DNA of 64,000 nt, taken from Plesiomonas shigelloides. Lineage in GTDB: Bacteria; Pseudomonadota; Gammaproteobacteria; Enterobacterales; CAMTGL01. Shown one piece after another: positions 8,314 through 18,335 of the stretch (position 1 is its first letter; the number at the start of each line of letters is the position of its first letter). Where the stretch lies: assembly GCF_900087055.1 (NCBI RefSeq), contig NZ_LT575468.1, forward strand, positions 1,240,001 through 1,304,000, written 5' to 3'. The position numbers were made by a program, and so were the translations under genes. Below the pieces are notes generated by a model. The model made no database searches, was not told the origin of the DNA, and saw only the letters and a program-made list of their open reading frames with translations.

Positions 8314-10038
8314 TCAGCTTGCGATATCCAGTCCCTCACGGGACATTCCCTTGAACTCCGGCATCAGCGAGATCAGCTTGCGGCTGTACTCATGCTCGGC
8401 ATTGGTAAACAGTTTTTCGGTTTCCGCCACTTCCACCAGATGACCGTGGCGCATCACGCCGATGCGGTCACACATTTGGCGGATCACCGGCAGGTCATGG
8501 CTGATGAACAACATGGTCAGCCCCAACTCTTGTTGTAAATCTTTCAGCAGGTTCAGGATCTGCGCCTGTACTGACACATCCAGCGCCGAGGTCGGCTCAT
8601 CACAGATCAGAAAACGTGGACGGGTAGCCAAGGCGCGGGCAATCGAGATCCGCTGGCGTTGACCGCCAGAAAACTCATGTGGGTATTTCACCCCCGCATT
8701 GCGGCCTAAGCCTACGTGATCGAGCAAATCCCCAACAATCTGCTCAATTTGGCGCTCAGAGCTGGCCAATCGGTGAAAGCGAATTGGCTCGGCGATGATG
8801 TCACGCACCTTCATGCGCGGGTTCATCGAAGAGTAGGGGTTTTGGAACACCATCTGCATTTGGCGGCGTAATGGGCGGCGTTGCTGCTCATTTTTCAGCG
8901 CGGTCAGATCAATCCCTTCAAAGACGATACGGCCATTATCAGGCGGATATAATCCGGTCACCGCGCGGGCGATAGTGGATTTTCCTGACCCGGATTCGCC
9001 CACCAGACCAAACGTTTCCCCTTCGAAAATCTCGAAGCTGATATCACTACAGGCCTGCACATATTCGCGCCGCGATGGGAAAAACGAATCTTTGGTGACG
9101 AATTTCAGATTCACGTGCTCAACGCGCAGCAGGGCGCCTTCATAAGCGCGCTGATCTTGGCTTTGGCCAAGCCAGTGGGTTTTCAGATCAATGTGCGTAT
9201 CTGGCGTGCCAGCATCTTCGATATACGAAACCAGTGGGAAGCGCACCAGTTTGACGTCAGAGCGCGGCACCGCCGAAATCAGGCTACGTGTATACGGGTG
9301 CGATGGCGTGCCCAGCACTTGGGTAGTTGTGCCGAACTCCACCAGATCGCCGCGGTACATGACTGCCACTTTATCGGTGATATTGGCCACCACGCCCATG
9401 TCGTGGGTTACCAGCATGCAGCCGACTTGCCGCTCTTTGCACAAGCGGCGGATCAGTTGCAGGATTTGATCCTGAATCGACACATCCAGCGCCGTGGTTG
9501 GCTCATCGGCAATAATCAGCTCTGGATCGCCGGACAGCGCGATCGCAATCACCACCCGCTGGCGCATCCCGCCGGAAAATTGGTGTGGATACTGCTTGAT
9601 ACGCAGCTCCGGCTGCGGAATCCCCACGGCTTGCATCAGCTCCAGTGCTTTGGCCAGCGCTTGCTGATGATTGAGCGAGGTATTGGCTAATATGGTTTCC
9701 ACCAGTTGCTGCTCTACCGTGAACAGCGGATTGAGCGATGTCATCGGGTCTTGAAAGATAAAACCGATGTGCGAGCCGCGGATCGCCTGCATCTCTTTTT
9801 GTGTTTTGCCAGAAATCAGCTCGCCGTTCAGATAGATATCCCCCCGAGCAATGTGGCCGGGTGGGCTGAGCAAATCGATAACAGCATTACCAATGGTGGA
9901 TTTACCGGCGCCGGATTCTCCGACTACGCCGACGATTTCCCCTTTTTCAATGGAGAATGAGAGATCCTTAACAGCGGCGTGTACCCCGTAGCGGGACGGG
10001 TACTCGATCCGCAGGTTCTTTACTTCGAGCAAGGACAT
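8314..10038 (-). CDS. Fused double ATP-binding protein of the peptide ABC importer (GsiA-like)
   Basis: This is an ABC ATPase with two complete nucleotide-binding domains in one 574-residue chain, like GsiA or YejF. The first domain has Walker [10 protein letters not shown] (about 40-48), signature SGGMRQR and Walker B LIIADEPT. The second has [16 protein letters not shown] and FLICDEPT. The OppD/DppD-type C-terminal peptide motif HPYTRSL follows the first domain. The start at 10038 has AGAGGT 5-9 bases upstream; an in-frame ATG 7 codons earlier lacks one. It is the first gene of the operon, transcribed leftwards from the 10.04-10.7 kb gap. Confidence 0.9.
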   Translation of the reverse strand: MSLLEVKNLRIEYPSRYGVHAAVKDLSFSIEKGEIVGVVGESGAGKSTIGNAVIDLLSPPGHIARGDIYLNGELISGKTQKEMQAIRGSHIGFIFQDPMTSLNPLFTVEQQLVETILANTSLNHQQALAKALELMQAVGIPQPELRIKQYPHQFSGGMRQRVVIAIALSGDPELIIADEPTTALDVSIQDQILQLIRRLCKERQVGCMLVTHDMGVVANITDKVAVMYRGDLVEFGTTTQVLGTPSHPYTRSLISAVPRSDVKLVRFPLVSYIEDAGTPDTHIDLKTHWLGQSQDQRAYEGALLRVEHVNLKFVTKDSFFPSRREYVQACSDISFEIFEGETFGLVGESGSGKSTIARAVTGLYPPDNGRIVFEGIDLTALKNEQQRRPLRRQMQMVFQNPYSSMNPRMKVRDIIAEPIRFHRLASSERQIEQIVGDLLDHVGLGRNAGVKYPHEFSGGQRQRISIARALATRPRFLICDEPTSALDVSVQAQILNLLKDLQQELGLTMLFISHDLPVIRQMCDRIGVMRHGHLVEVAETEKLFTNAEHEYSRKLISLMPEFKGMSREGLDIAS

Positions 10039-10711
10039 GGTTACCTCTGCGGGGGACATCCGTCCCTGACAAATTCATCCGTAAACTGACCACAGATGCC
10101 GGTTATTAGCAGGCTTTAACAGGCTCACTTCCTGTGAAAGACAAACCAGCGATCCGCGCGGGTTTTTTGCATTTTTTTGGAATAACCCGCCTGTAACGTA
10201 AACTGTTTGCCGTAGGCTGTAAATGATGCTCTGATACAATTCATCAACAGTTAGTGTGATTTAACTCACTTCAACTAGTCGAAAATGTGATTCATAGCAG
10301 CATGAATAGTTAAAAACACCAATAAAATTCTGTTTACCAAAGATGTGATTCAACATTTAATCAACAAGCAGCAGCTCGCGTTTTTTTACTACCAGAGGAA
10401 TTTGTTGCACTAACAGTGAATTTTTATGCATACCAGATCTTCGGTAGCACAATCCTCGATAGAACAAATAATCAACAGAAAAATACGGGGAAGATGAAAG
10501 CAGAGGGCAAGCTGAACAGAAGATGAATAGTTCCCTCATTTCCGATTAAGTAGTAAAGGGGTTTACTCTGATAATCCGAACAGGCCCGCGGTATTGTTTT
10601 GCGTAGTAAATTGCGCTGTGTGGGCTTTTTTGCGGTCAATCAACGGCAGCGTCAGTGACTCTGATACACTGCCGACAGTCCAACACTCTAGCTAAGTAGA
10701 CAGGTTGTGTT
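10039..10711. other. Intergenic region between the ABC operon and the PepSY gene
   Basis: This A/T-rich divergent promoter region of about 670 bases has no convincing gene. A 60-codon minus-strand frame at 10357-10539 has no ribosome site. It holds a CRP-like box (10255-10270) and, at 10156-10199, an inverted GCGGGTT/AACCCGC pair spanning a T-rich loop. No clear sigma70 hexamer pair could be assigned for either flanking gene. Confidence 0.5.
10253..10272 (-). promoter_or_regulatory. CRP-like binding site upstream of the ABC importer
   Basis: TGTGA-TTTAAC-TCACT at 10255-10270 matches the CRP consensus TGTGA-N6-TCACA at 9 of 10 core positions. It is about 225 bases before the ATPase start, so the transcript would have a long leader. 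Catabolite control of peptide uptake would be reasonable. Confidence 0.5.
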
Positions 10712-11104
10712 ATGAACAGGATTGGGCGGTGGTGTGCCGTCACTTTGACAGTGCTAATGATGACGGGGTTTGTGGCCAGCCAAACCGGCGCCGATCCGCT
10801 CCCCGAGTTAGAGCTGGATGATGACGTGCAGGATACGGCGCTGGCGGCAACCCAAGCCGGACTGATTCAGCCATATAGCCTGTTATTACAGCAGGTTGAG
10901 CGTGATCTGAATGGCCGGATCATCGAAGTGGAGTTGGATGAGGATGACGGCGTTTGGGAGTACGAGCTAAAGCTGCTGGGGGCGGCCAACAACGTCATCA
11001 AGGTCAAATACAATGCCACCACGCTGAAAATTCTCAAAATTAAAGGCCATGATCTGGATAGCGTATTGCGTCATGGCGTGGATTTGAGTCAACTGGACGA
11101 TTAG
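10712..11104 (+). CDS. PepSY-domain periplasmic protein next to a two-component system
   Basis: This small exported protein has 130 residues: a signal peptide at about 1-27 (hydrophobic core LTVLMMTGFV) and one PepSY domain at about 50-120. The typical pattern is present: a helix followed by GRIIEVELDEDDGVWEYELKL and the final segment ending HGVDLSQLDD. PepSY proteins of this size are often encoded beside PhoP/PhoQ-type systems in Vibrio and relatives and are thought to modulate the sensor. It ends 130 bases before the response regulator on the same strand, so co-transcription is likely. Its biochemical function is unknown. Confidence 0.85.
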   Translation: MNRIGRWCAVTLTVLMMTGFVASQTGADPLPELELDDDVQDTALAATQAGLIQPYSLLLQQVERDLNGRIIEVELDEDDGVWEYELKLLGAANNVIKVKYNATTLKILKIKGHDLDSVLRHGVDLSQLDD

Positions 11105-11233
11105 CAATATCCGAGTTGCAGAGTATTGTTGCTTATGGCACTCAGTGGCTAATACCACAATCAAACACTCAGTTAAAAACCGTTCAGAATCAGTAAAATA
11201 ACAATAAATGCACCAGAGCCAACGGACAGCCAG

Positions 11234-11893
11234 ATGAAAGCCCTAATTGTTGAAGACGACACCTTACTGGCGCGCCAGATAGAAACGGCGCTAGAGCAGC
11301 AACAGTGGATTTGCGACATTGCCCGCGATGGCATTGACGCCTTATACCGCGCCACCAGTGAAAACTGGGATGTGATTGTGCTGGATTTGGGCCTGCCTAA
11401 GCTCGATGGGCTGACGGTGCTGCGCAGTTTGCGTCAAGAGGGCAATACCACGCCGGTGATTATTCTCAGCGCCCGTGGCGAGTTGCATCAGCGCATTGAA
11501 GGGCTCAATGCGGGCGCGGATGATTACCTGACCAAGCCGTTCGAGATGGCTGAATTATTGGCTCGGCTGTCGGTGCAATTGCGCCGCTCTTCTGGGCAAG
11601 CTGCGCCACAAGTGCAGGCGGGCGATTTAACGCTGGATTTGAGCGCCGCACGGGTGTTCTGGCAAGGTCAGCCGATTGAGCTGACATCGCTTGAGTACAA
11701 AGTGCTGGTGTACCTGATGCAAAATAAAGGTCGGGTGATTTCGCGCACCGAGCTGGTGGAAAGTATCTATCGGCAGGATTTTGATCGCGACTCCAACACG
11801 GTAGAAGTGTTTATTGGTCGTATCCGGCGTAAAACTGACAGCCGAATTATTCAAACCGTGCGCGGCTTAGGATATCGGATCAATGCAGATTGA
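11234..11893 (+). CDS. OmpR-family response regulator (PhoP/VprA-like)
   Basis: This is a two-component DNA-binding regulator of 219 residues. The receiver domain (1-115) has acidic residues EDD at 7-9, phospho-acceptor Asp51 in VIVLDLGLP and Lys in YLTKPFE. The winged-helix output domain (about 125-217) includes ELTSLEYKVL, a RDSNTVEVFIGR recognition segment and TVRGLGYR. The last 11 bases overlap the kinase gene. OmpR-family regulators usually bind direct repeats at 11-base spacing. It belongs to the PhoP/QseB/VprA group; which signal it answers cannot be told from sequence. Confidence 0.93.
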   Translation: MKALIVEDDTLLARQIETALEQQQWICDIARDGIDALYRATSENWDVIVLDLGLPKLDGLTVLRSLRQEGNTTPVIILSARGELHQRIEGLNAGADDYLTKPFEMAELLARLSVQLRRSSGQAAPQVQAGDLTLDLSAARVFWQGQPIELTSLEYKVLVYLMQNKGRVISRTELVESIYRQDFDRDSNTVEVFIGRIRRKTDSRIIQTVRGLGYRINAD

Positions 11894-13217
11894 TCGCTTT
11901 AGCCTGCGTCAGCGGGTACTCGGTGCGACCATGGGCTGGCTGCTACTGGTGTTGGTCAGTGCGGGTATGGTGGTGCCGGAGATTTTGCGCCACTATTTGC
12001 AGCAAGAAGCCAGTCGGTCGATGCGGTTGTATCTGGATGAGCTCAGTGCGCGGCTGGAAGTGAACAGCCAAGGCGTGCCGGAAGTTAGCGGTTTACTGAG
12101 CGACCCGCGTTTTCGTCAGCCTTACAGCGGGTTGTACTGGCAAGTTACATCACCGGCTGGGGTGCTGCGCTCGCGCTCGTTGTGGGATAGCGGCATGCAG
12201 GAAAGCGAAGGGCAGTGGACCGGCCCCAAAGCGCAGCCTCTGCTACGTGTCAGTCGAGCGTTGACCTTACCAGATTACCCGCATCCCTTAACGTTGGTGA
12301 TCGCCCAAAGCGAAGTGCCGTTACACCAAACCTTGGCGCGGTTAACGCATCTGTTTTGGGGCATTTTAGCCGTTACTGGGATGGGGATCTTGGCCATTAT
12401 CGGCGTGTTGATTGGTTGGTCGCTCAAACCGTTACGCCGCGTGCAACAGCAACTGACGCAAGTGCGGCAAGGTCATCAAACCCAGCTAGAAGGCGCGTTA
12501 CCCAAAGAGTTAGCCCCATTGGCGGCGGATCTGAATGCGCTGCTGTTTCACTATGGCGAGTTGCTAAATCGCGCCCGTCATCATACCGGTAATCTAGCCC
12601 ATGCATTGAAAACTCCGCTGGCGGTGCTGAATAACCAGATAGCGCTGTTACCGCCCGCGGAACAAGCGCAGTTACAAGCCCCTCTTAAACAGCTACGTGA
12701 GCAGATTGAAAGTCATTTGGCGCGTGCACGCATCGCTGGGGCTAGCAATATTTTGGCGGTGCGCTGTCAGCCGGCACTGCGCGTCGATCGCATTGCACTG
12801 GCGATGTCGAAAGTGTATGCCGCCCGTGACGTTGAGCTGATTAACGAGCTCGACAGTGAATTGCAGCTGGCGGTATCAGAAGATGATTTTGATGAGATGG
12901 CCGGAAACTTGATTGAAAATAGTTTCAAGTGGGCCACCTCGCTGATCCGGGTTCATCTGCAAGCGTCCAACGATACCAGCGCACAGAGCGCCATGCTGAC
13001 GCTGCTGATTGACGATGATGGCTGCGGCATTGCCGATGCGGATCGGGAGCGGGTATTACAGCGTGGCGTGCGTTTGGATGAAACCACCCCGGGGAGCGGA
13101 TTAGGGCTGAATATCGCTTATGAGATGGCCCTGTCGTATCGCGGTGATTTGCGTTTGCAGCCTTCCCCATTGGGCGGTTTACGGGCTGAGTTAACGCTGC
13201 CTGCAGTGAGGCGATAG
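11883..13217 (+). CDS. Sensor histidine kinase, PhoQ-like
   Basis: This is the membrane sensor kinase partnered with the preceding regulator, 444 residues. It has two membrane segments (about 15-34 and 155-180) around a 120-residue periplasmic domain, then HAMP and kinase domains. The phospho-acceptor is His240 in GNLAHALKTPL, typical of the PhoQ group. The N box (NLIENSFKWA), G1 (DDDGCGI) and G2 (GSGLGLNI) are intact. The start overlaps the regulator by 11 bases. The periplasmic domain lacks an obvious acidic cluster like that of enterobacterial PhoQ, so magnesium sensing should not be assumed. Confidence 0.92.
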   Translation: MQIDRFSLRQRVLGATMGWLLLVLVSAGMVVPEILRHYLQQEASRSMRLYLDELSARLEVNSQGVPEVSGLLSDPRFRQPYSGLYWQVTSPAGVLRSRSLWDSGMQESEGQWTGPKAQPLLRVSRALTLPDYPHPLTLVIAQSEVPLHQTLARLTHLFWGILAVTGMGILAIIGVLIGWSLKPLRRVQQQLTQVRQGHQTQLEGALPKELAPLAADLNALLFHYGELLNRARHHTGNLAHALKTPLAVLNNQIALLPPAEQAQLQAPLKQLREQIESHLARARIAGASNILAVRCQPALRVDRIALAMSKVYAARDVELINELDSELQLAVSEDDFDEMAGNLIENSFKWATSLIRVHLQASNDTSAQSAMLTLLIDDDGCGIADADRERVLQRGVRLDETTPGSGLGLNIAYEMALSYRGDLRLQPSPLGGLRAELTLPAVRR

Positions 13218-13274
13218 TGAGACGATAATGAGGCGATAAGTTCGTGAATCAGTTCGGCAGTAAGAGTGGAAATC

Positions 13275-13302
13275 AGAGCCTATCGCGATAGGGATAGGCT
13301 CT
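13275..13302. terminator. Stem-loop between convergent kinase and MATE genes
   Basis: AGAGCCTATC pairs perfectly with GATAGGCTCT over an 8-base loop. It lies between two convergent genes and probably ends both transcripts, but neither strand has a good T run. Confidence 0.5.
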
Positions 13303-13311
13303 CGGTCAGAA

Positions 13312-14694
13312 TTATTCCAACATGCCACGCGCCGGATGGCGGTTTTCATTTTTCATCTGCCACAGCATCCAGATACACAATAAGGTGCTGCATGCCGGCA
13401 AGGCCATCCAGACGCCATTTACGCCCCACCAACGCGCAAAGACAAACAGGAAACCACCAATCAGCAGGAGTTTACCGCCAGTTAGGGTAGAGGCTATTAC
13501 CGGTTTATTGACCGATTGGAAATAGGTCGCGCCCACCAGCAGCAAACCTTCCATCGGTAGCCCCCAGAAATAGCGATAAATCCCGTTAACGGCTTCTTTG
13601 GTCAGCCCCGGATTGTCACCGGCAAACATGAAGGCCACATACTGCGGAAACAGATACAGCGCGATCATGCCGCTAATACCCAGTCCTGCGGTGATGCCAA
13701 GCCCTAAATTACGAATTTTACGCACTCGCTCTTCAAGACCGGCTCCCGCGTTAAAGCTGGTGATGGGCTGAATGCCCAAGGCAATCCCTTCAAAAATCAG
13801 ATAGAAAAACGCCTCGGCATAGCTGACGATTCCGTAAGCGGCCACATGCAGCGCACTTCCCACGCTCATAAAGGCTTTGTTGTGAAAGGCCAATACTACC
13901 GACAGATAGAGATACATCAGCAAACTCGAGGTACCCAATCGCAGGATTTGCAGCAGTAGTGTCAACTTTGGCCGCAGCGCCGCCCATGTCAGGCGCAATT
14001 GACTGCGACGCGAGCAAAAGTGCGACAGGCACAAACCGCCGGTGACCACTTGCGACAGCATGGTTGCCAGACCTACGCCGGCAAGCCCCATTGGAAATAC
14101 CGCCAAAAACAGGTAATCCATGATCACGTTCAGGGTGCCGCCCAGCACCATGATGTAGGTGACGCGCTTAGGCTGGCCGTCATTACGCAGTAGCGCGGAA
14201 AAACTCATCGACAATAACGCGGCGCTACCCAGCATAAAATACCAGCGTAGATACTCCATGCCCGCGCTATAAATCTCACCCTCGGCACCCAGCCAGCGCA
14301 GCATATGGCCGCCATACAGCAAGCCCACCGAGCCGATAATCAGCGCGGCCAAAATCACCAGCAGCAGGGCATTCCCGACAATCCCACGGGCGCTTTGCAG
14401 ATCACCGCGCCCCATATTCAGGGAAACCAGCGAAGAGGCGCCCATACCAATCATCGCGCCCACGGCGTACAGTACCGAGCCGACTGGATAGGCCAGCATC
14501 ACTCCAGCCAGCCCTTGCTCACCAAGAAAATGGCCGACAAAAATACCGTCAATGGTGACGTAAATGCCGCTGATCACCATCGCAGTAATGGTCGGAATGG
14601 TATAGCGCCAGAACAGGCTCAGCAGCGGCGCAGTGGCCAGTGAGGTATCCTGGATTTCGGTTACGGAACTGTTGGTGGTCATGGGGGAACTCAT
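13312..14694 (-). CDS. MATE-family multidrug/sodium antiporter
   Basis: This is an inner-membrane efflux protein of the MATE family, in the MepA/DinF-like branch, about 460 residues with twelve predicted membrane segments in two halves. Recognisable segments include YVTIDGIFVGHFLGEQGLAG in the first helix pair, SMSFSALLRNDG and GVNGVWMALP. MATE proteins export cationic drugs and dyes in exchange for sodium or protons. I use the ATG at 14694. A TTG 7 codons upstream and an ATG 4 codons downstream remain possible, since no clear ribosome site marks any of them. It is a single gene, convergent with the sensor kinase. Confidence 0.85.
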   Translation of the reverse strand: MSSPMTTNSSVTEIQDTSLATAPLLSLFWRYTIPTITAMVISGIYVTIDGIFVGHFLGEQGLAGVMLAYPVGSVLYAVGAMIGMGASSLVSLNMGRGDLQSARGIVGNALLLVILAALIIGSVGLLYGGHMLRWLGAEGEIYSAGMEYLRWYFMLGSAALLSMSFSALLRNDGQPKRVTYIMVLGGTLNVIMDYLFLAVFPMGLAGVGLATMLSQVVTGGLCLSHFCSRRSQLRLTWAALRPKLTLLLQILRLGTSSLLMYLYLSVVLAFHNKAFMSVGSALHVAAYGIVSYAEAFFYLIFEGIALGIQPITSFNAGAGLEERVRKIRNLGLGITAGLGISGMIALYLFPQYVAFMFAGDNPGLTKEAVNGIYRYFWGLPMEGLLLVGATYFQSVNKPVIASTLTGGKLLLIGGFLFVFARWWGVNGVWMALPACSTLLCIWMLWQMKNENRHPARGMLE

Positions 14695-14907
14695 CGAGAT
14701 AATCGGCGCAAACAATTGCCTACACCGGCAGAGAATAACAAATTCTCATCATAAGTCGCTAAATAAGCGCGTAAAAAAATCGAATCGGTTCAGAATAAAG
14801 CGCTGTGGGCTTGCGGTGACAACAAAAAAGTGATCTGTCAGTAAATTAGGAAAAAAGCCGCAGGTAACACGCTGTGATCCACCAAGGCGCACGGTATGAT
14901 GTCAACA

Positions 14908-14923
14908 CTGTGATATCTCACAG
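14908..14923 (+). promoter_or_regulatory. Dyad upstream of rimJ resembling a CRP site with a short spacer
   Basis: CTGTGA-TATC-TCACAG is an inverted repeat ending 56 bases before rimJ. CRP needs a 6-base spacer between TGTGA and TCACA; here it is 4. It may be an operator for another regulator. It lies between the divergent MATE and rimJ starts. Confidence 0.3.
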
Positions 14924-14979
14924 GAAAACCGATTTATTGTTAAACGGATTCAATATTGACCTGACTCTGGGGTAATCAC

Positions 14980-15567
14980 ATGTTTGGCCGTCTTACCGCA
15001 CCGCAGGTTCGACTGTGCAGCGAGCGACTGATTGTGCGACTGGCACAGGAAAAAGATGCGGCGAAAATTGCCGATTACTACACCCTGAATCGGGCGTATC
15101 TCAAGCCGTGGGAGCCAGCCAGGGATGAAAGCCATTTTCGCCCTTCGGGCTGGGAGATGCGTCTGTCATTGATCACGCAGTTGCATCGTCAGGGCAATGC
15201 GTTTTGTTTTATTTTGCTCGATCCACAAGAAAGCGAAGTGTTGGGGATTGCCAATTACAGTAACGTGGTGCGCGGCGTATTTCACGCGTGCTATCTGGGG
15301 TATTCGCTGGGCGAGCTGCATGTGGGCAAGGGGCTGATGTATGAAGCCTTGTGTCAAACCAATCGCTATATTTTTGAACAGCAACATCTGCACCGGATCA
15401 TGGCCAACTACATGCCACATAATCAGCGCAGTGGTAACCTTTTGAAACGGCTTGGATTTGAGCGTGAAGGCTTTGCGCGCGATTATCTACTGATTGACGG
15501 TCAATGGCAGGATCATGTGCTGACGGCGCTGTGCAATCCACGTTGGCGTGCGCCAGAGCGTGCGTGA
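14980..15567 (+). CDS. rimJ: Ribosomal protein S5 N-acetyltransferase RimJ
   Basis: RimJ is a GNAT-fold acetyltransferase that acetylates the N-terminal alanine of ribosomal protein S5. The 195-residue product is close to E. coli RimJ (194). It shares [19 protein letters not shown]-like [42 protein letters not shown] and [17 protein letters not shown]. The GNAT acetyl-CoA loop corresponds to the [10 protein letters not shown] region. A GGGGTA ribosome site precedes the ATG. It is followed after 47 bases by yceH, as in E. coli. Confidence 0.95.
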   Translation: MFGRLTAPQVRLCSERLIVRLAQEKDAAKIADYYTLNRAYLKPWEPARDESHFRPSGWEMRLSLITQLHRQGNAFCFILLDPQESEVLGIANYSNVVRGVFHACYLGYSLGELHVGKGLMYEALCQTNRYIFEQQHLHRIMANYMPHNQRSGNLLKRLGFEREGFARDYLLIDGQWQDHVLTALCNPRWRAPERA

Positions 15568-15614
15568 CATGATTTCGCGACAACAAGCAACACTAGGGAA
15601 CAAGAGAGGGTAAC

Positions 15615-16292
15615 GTGAAAATCCAACTGACGGTAAAAGAAGCTCGGGTTATCGGCTGCTTGCTGGAAAAGCAAATCACCACCCCAGAGCAGTATCCGCT
15701 GTCACTGAACAGTCTGACTACCGCCTGCAACCAAAAAACGAACCGTGAGCCGGTGGTGGAGTGGAGCGAAGCCGATGTGCAGGATACGGTGGATGCGTTA
15801 CTGAAAAAACGCTTACTGCGTGATTTGTCCGGTTTTGGCAATCGGGTCGTGAAGTACGAACACCGTTTTTGTAATTCAGAGTTCGGTAACCTGAAGCTCT
15901 CGGCGCAGGAGTTAGCGCTGGTGTGCGTATTGTTGCTGCGCGGCCCGCAAACAGCCGGTGAACTGCGTACCCGTACGGCCCGTTTGGCCGAATTTAGTGA
16001 TGTGCAGCAAGTCGAAGCGGTGTTAGAAAAGCTGGCGGCACGTGATGATGGCCCGTTTGTGATGCGTTTGGCGCGTGAGCCTGGGAAGCGTGAATGTCGC
16101 TATGCGCAGTTGTTTTGTACCGATGACTCCTTAACCGCTGACAGTGCAGAATCTACCGCCACGGCTGACGCGTTGGGCGATCCGGTACGCGTGGCGGAGC
16201 AAGAGGGCCGCATTCAGGCGTTGGAAGATGAAGTGGCCGCCCTGCGCGAACAATTGGCTGCATTAGACGCGCGTTTAAGTGCGCTGGAATAA
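15615..16292 (+). CDS. yceH: YceH family protein (DUF480)
   Basis: This conserved protein has no assigned biochemical role. It has 225 residues: tandem winged-helix-like domains at about 1-170 ([23 protein letters not shown] at the start, then [22 protein letters not shown]) and a C-terminal coiled coil at about 190-225 ([20 protein letters not shown]). The structure of the family suggests nucleic-acid binding. Ribosome site GAGAGGGTAACG precedes the ATG. It shares an operon with rimJ and is closed by a terminator at 16344. Confidence 0.92.
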   Translation: MKIQLTVKEARVIGCLLEKQITTPEQYPLSLNSLTTACNQKTNREPVVEWSEADVQDTVDALLKKRLLRDLSGFGNRVVKYEHRFCNSEFGNLKLSAQELALVCVLLLRGPQTAGELRTRTARLAEFSDVQQVEAVLEKLAARDDGPFVMRLAREPGKRECRYAQLFCTDDSLTADSAESTATADALGDPVRVAEQEGRIQALEDEVAALREQLAALDARLSALE

Positions 16293-16343
16293 GCCACTGA
16301 TTTATATCCGATGTATAAAAAGCACCGCTAAAAACGCACTAAT

Positions 16344-16373
16344 AAAAAAAACCACCCCGCAGGGTGGTTTTTT
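16344..16373. terminator. Bidirectional terminator between yceH and argS
   Basis: AAAAAACCACCC pairs with GGGTGGTTTTTT around a CGCA loop, with A and T runs on each side. It can end both convergent transcripts. Confidence 0.88.
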
Positions 16374-16401
16374 ATGCGTGCTATCCAAACGGATGTTCGA
16401 C

Positions 16402-18135
16402 TTACATACGGTCGACAGTTTGGATACCCAGCAGATCAAGACCTTGTTTCAGGGTCTTCGCGGTCAGCAACGACAGCTTCAGACGGCTGTTACGCACATC
16501 TTGATCATCGCTGTTCAGGATTGGGCACGCTTCGTAGAAGCTAGAGAACAGACCGGCCAGCTCATACAGGTAAGCACACATCAGGTGTGGTTCACCTTCA
16601 CGTACAACGCTGTATACCGCTTCTTCGAATTGCATCAGCTTGGTTGCCAGTGCTTTTTCGCGGTCATCGGTCAGCACAATCTTACCGGTCAGCTGTGATT
16701 CATCCACACCGGCACGCTTGAAGATAGACGCAACACGGGTATAGGCATACTGCATGTAAGGGGCAGTGTTACCCTCAAAGCTCAGCATGTTTTCCCAGTC
16801 GAAGATGTAGTCTGTGGTCCGGTTTTTGGACAGGTCAGAATACTTCACGGAGCCCATCGCGACAGCGTTAACTACCGCCGCGCGCTCTTCGTCGCTCAGA
16901 TCTGGGTTCTTGTCAGCAATCAGCTTCTCAGCACGTTCGGTAGCTTCATCCAGCAGTTCAGCCAGTTTCACGGTACCGCCAGAACGGGTCTTGAACGGAC
17001 GACCGTCTTTACCCAGCATCATACCGAAAGCGCAGTGCTCCAGCGTCATCTCTTCTGGGATATAACCGGCTTTACGTACGATCGCCCACGCTTGCATCAG
17101 GTGCTGATGCTGACGGGAGTCGATGAAGTACAGAACACGGTTCGCTTTGAAGTTGTCCCAACGGTACTTGGCACAGGCGATATCGGTGGTGGTGTACAGG
17201 TAGCCGCCATCGCTCTTTTGCACGATAACGCCCATGGCTTCGCCATCTTTGTTCTTGAACTCGTCAAGATACACGACCTGCGCGCCTTCACTTTCTACAG
17301 CCAGACCACGTGCTTTCAGATCGTTAACGATCTCAGGCAGCATTGGGTTGTACAGGCTTTCGCCCATCACGTCTTTGCTCTTCAGGCTGACGTTCAGACG
17401 ATCGTAGATGCGCTGGTTTTGCTCCATGGTGATGTCAACCAGCTTACGCCACATGCTCAGGCAGTATGGGTCGCCACCTTGCAGTTTTACTACGTAGCCA
17501 CGAGCGCGAACCGCAAACTCTTCGTCTTCGTCGTAGCATTTTTTCGCTTCGCGGTAGAAGCCTTCAGCATCAGACAGGGCTAAGTCAGCATTCTCGTCGT
17601 TCTGGATTTTTTCCAGATAAGCAATCAGCATCCCGAACTGCGTACCCCAGTCACCCAGGTGGTTGGCACGGATAACATTGTTACCCAGAAACTCCAGAGT
17701 ACGCACCACGGCATCACCAATAACGGTGGAACGAATGTGGTGAACGGCCATCTCTTTGGCCACGTTTGGTGCAGAGTAGTCCACCACAATGGTCTGAGCC
17801 GGTAAGGTTGGCGATACGTTCAGCTTGCTGTCAGACAGCGCTGCTTCCGCTTGTTCGGCAACCCACTGCGGATTCAGGAAAATGTTGATAAAGCCGGGAC
17901 CGGCGATTTCGGTTTTGCTGGCGATAGCACCCAGATCCAGATGCTCAAGCACTTTCTCCGCCAGTTGTCGCGGAGCCATGCCCAATCGCTTAGCAGCAGC
18001 CATCACGCCATTTGCCTGATAGTCACCGAACTGCGCTTTTGCAGACTGACGAACCATAGCGTCGCAATCTGCAGGAGCACCCGCTGCGATCAGCGCTTGG
18101 CTGACCTTGTCGGAAATAAGAGCCTGAATATTCAC
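16402..18135 (-). CDS. argS: Arginyl-tRNA synthetase
   Basis: ArgS charges tRNA-Arg with arginine (class I synthetase). The 577-residue product matches the E. coli length. The N-terminal additional domain occupies about 1-110. The HIGH-like signature lies in [20 protein letters not shown] at about 120-139, and the Rossmann fold includes [12 protein letters not shown]. The C-terminal DALR anticodon-binding domain contains [12 protein letters not shown] and ends QTVDRM. It is divergent from yecM, as in E. coli, with about 200 bases between them that must hold both promoters. Confidence 0.97.
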   Translation of the reverse strand: MNIQALISDKVSQALIAAGAPADCDAMVRQSAKAQFGDYQANGVMAAAKRLGMAPRQLAEKVLEHLDLGAIASKTEIAGPGFINIFLNPQWVAEQAEAALSDSKLNVSPTLPAQTIVVDYSAPNVAKEMAVHHIRSTVIGDAVVRTLEFLGNNVIRANHLGDWGTQFGMLIAYLEKIQNDENADLALSDAEGFYREAKKCYDEDEEFAVRARGYVVKLQGGDPYCLSMWRKLVDITMEQNQRIYDRLNVSLKSKDVMGESLYNPMLPEIVNDLKARGLAVESEGAQVVYLDEFKNKDGEAMGVIVQKSDGGYLYTTTDIACAKYRWDNFKANRVLYFIDSRQHQHLMQAWAIVRKAGYIPEEMTLEHCAFGMMLGKDGRPFKTRSGGTVKLAELLDEATERAEKLIADKNPDLSDEERAAVVNAVAMGSVKYSDLSKNRTTDYIFDWENMLSFEGNTAPYMQYAYTRVASIFKRAGVDESQLTGKIVLTDDREKALATKLMQFEEAVYSVVREGEPHLMCAYLYELAGLFSSFYEACPILNSDDQDVRNSRLKLSLLTAKTLKQGLDLLGIQTVDRM

Positions 18136-18335
18136 CTGATTACCTTTAATCTAATTATTGTGCACAGAGACGAATAGCGATGAAATCATGGCCATTGCCA
18201 AGCCTTATGCAGAAAGAATAATGCGTGAAACCGTGCACAGAGATAAATGTACTGAGTATCATACCTGTGCGGCAGATTCATGAAAACCCCACAAGCAGCG
18301 CGAACGCGCATGTGATGATGTTTTGAGGATAAAAG

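Noticed and set aside
10357-10539. 60-codon minus-strand frame upstream of the ABC operon
   Set aside because: No ribosome site and no protein-like character; the area is an A/T-rich promoter region.
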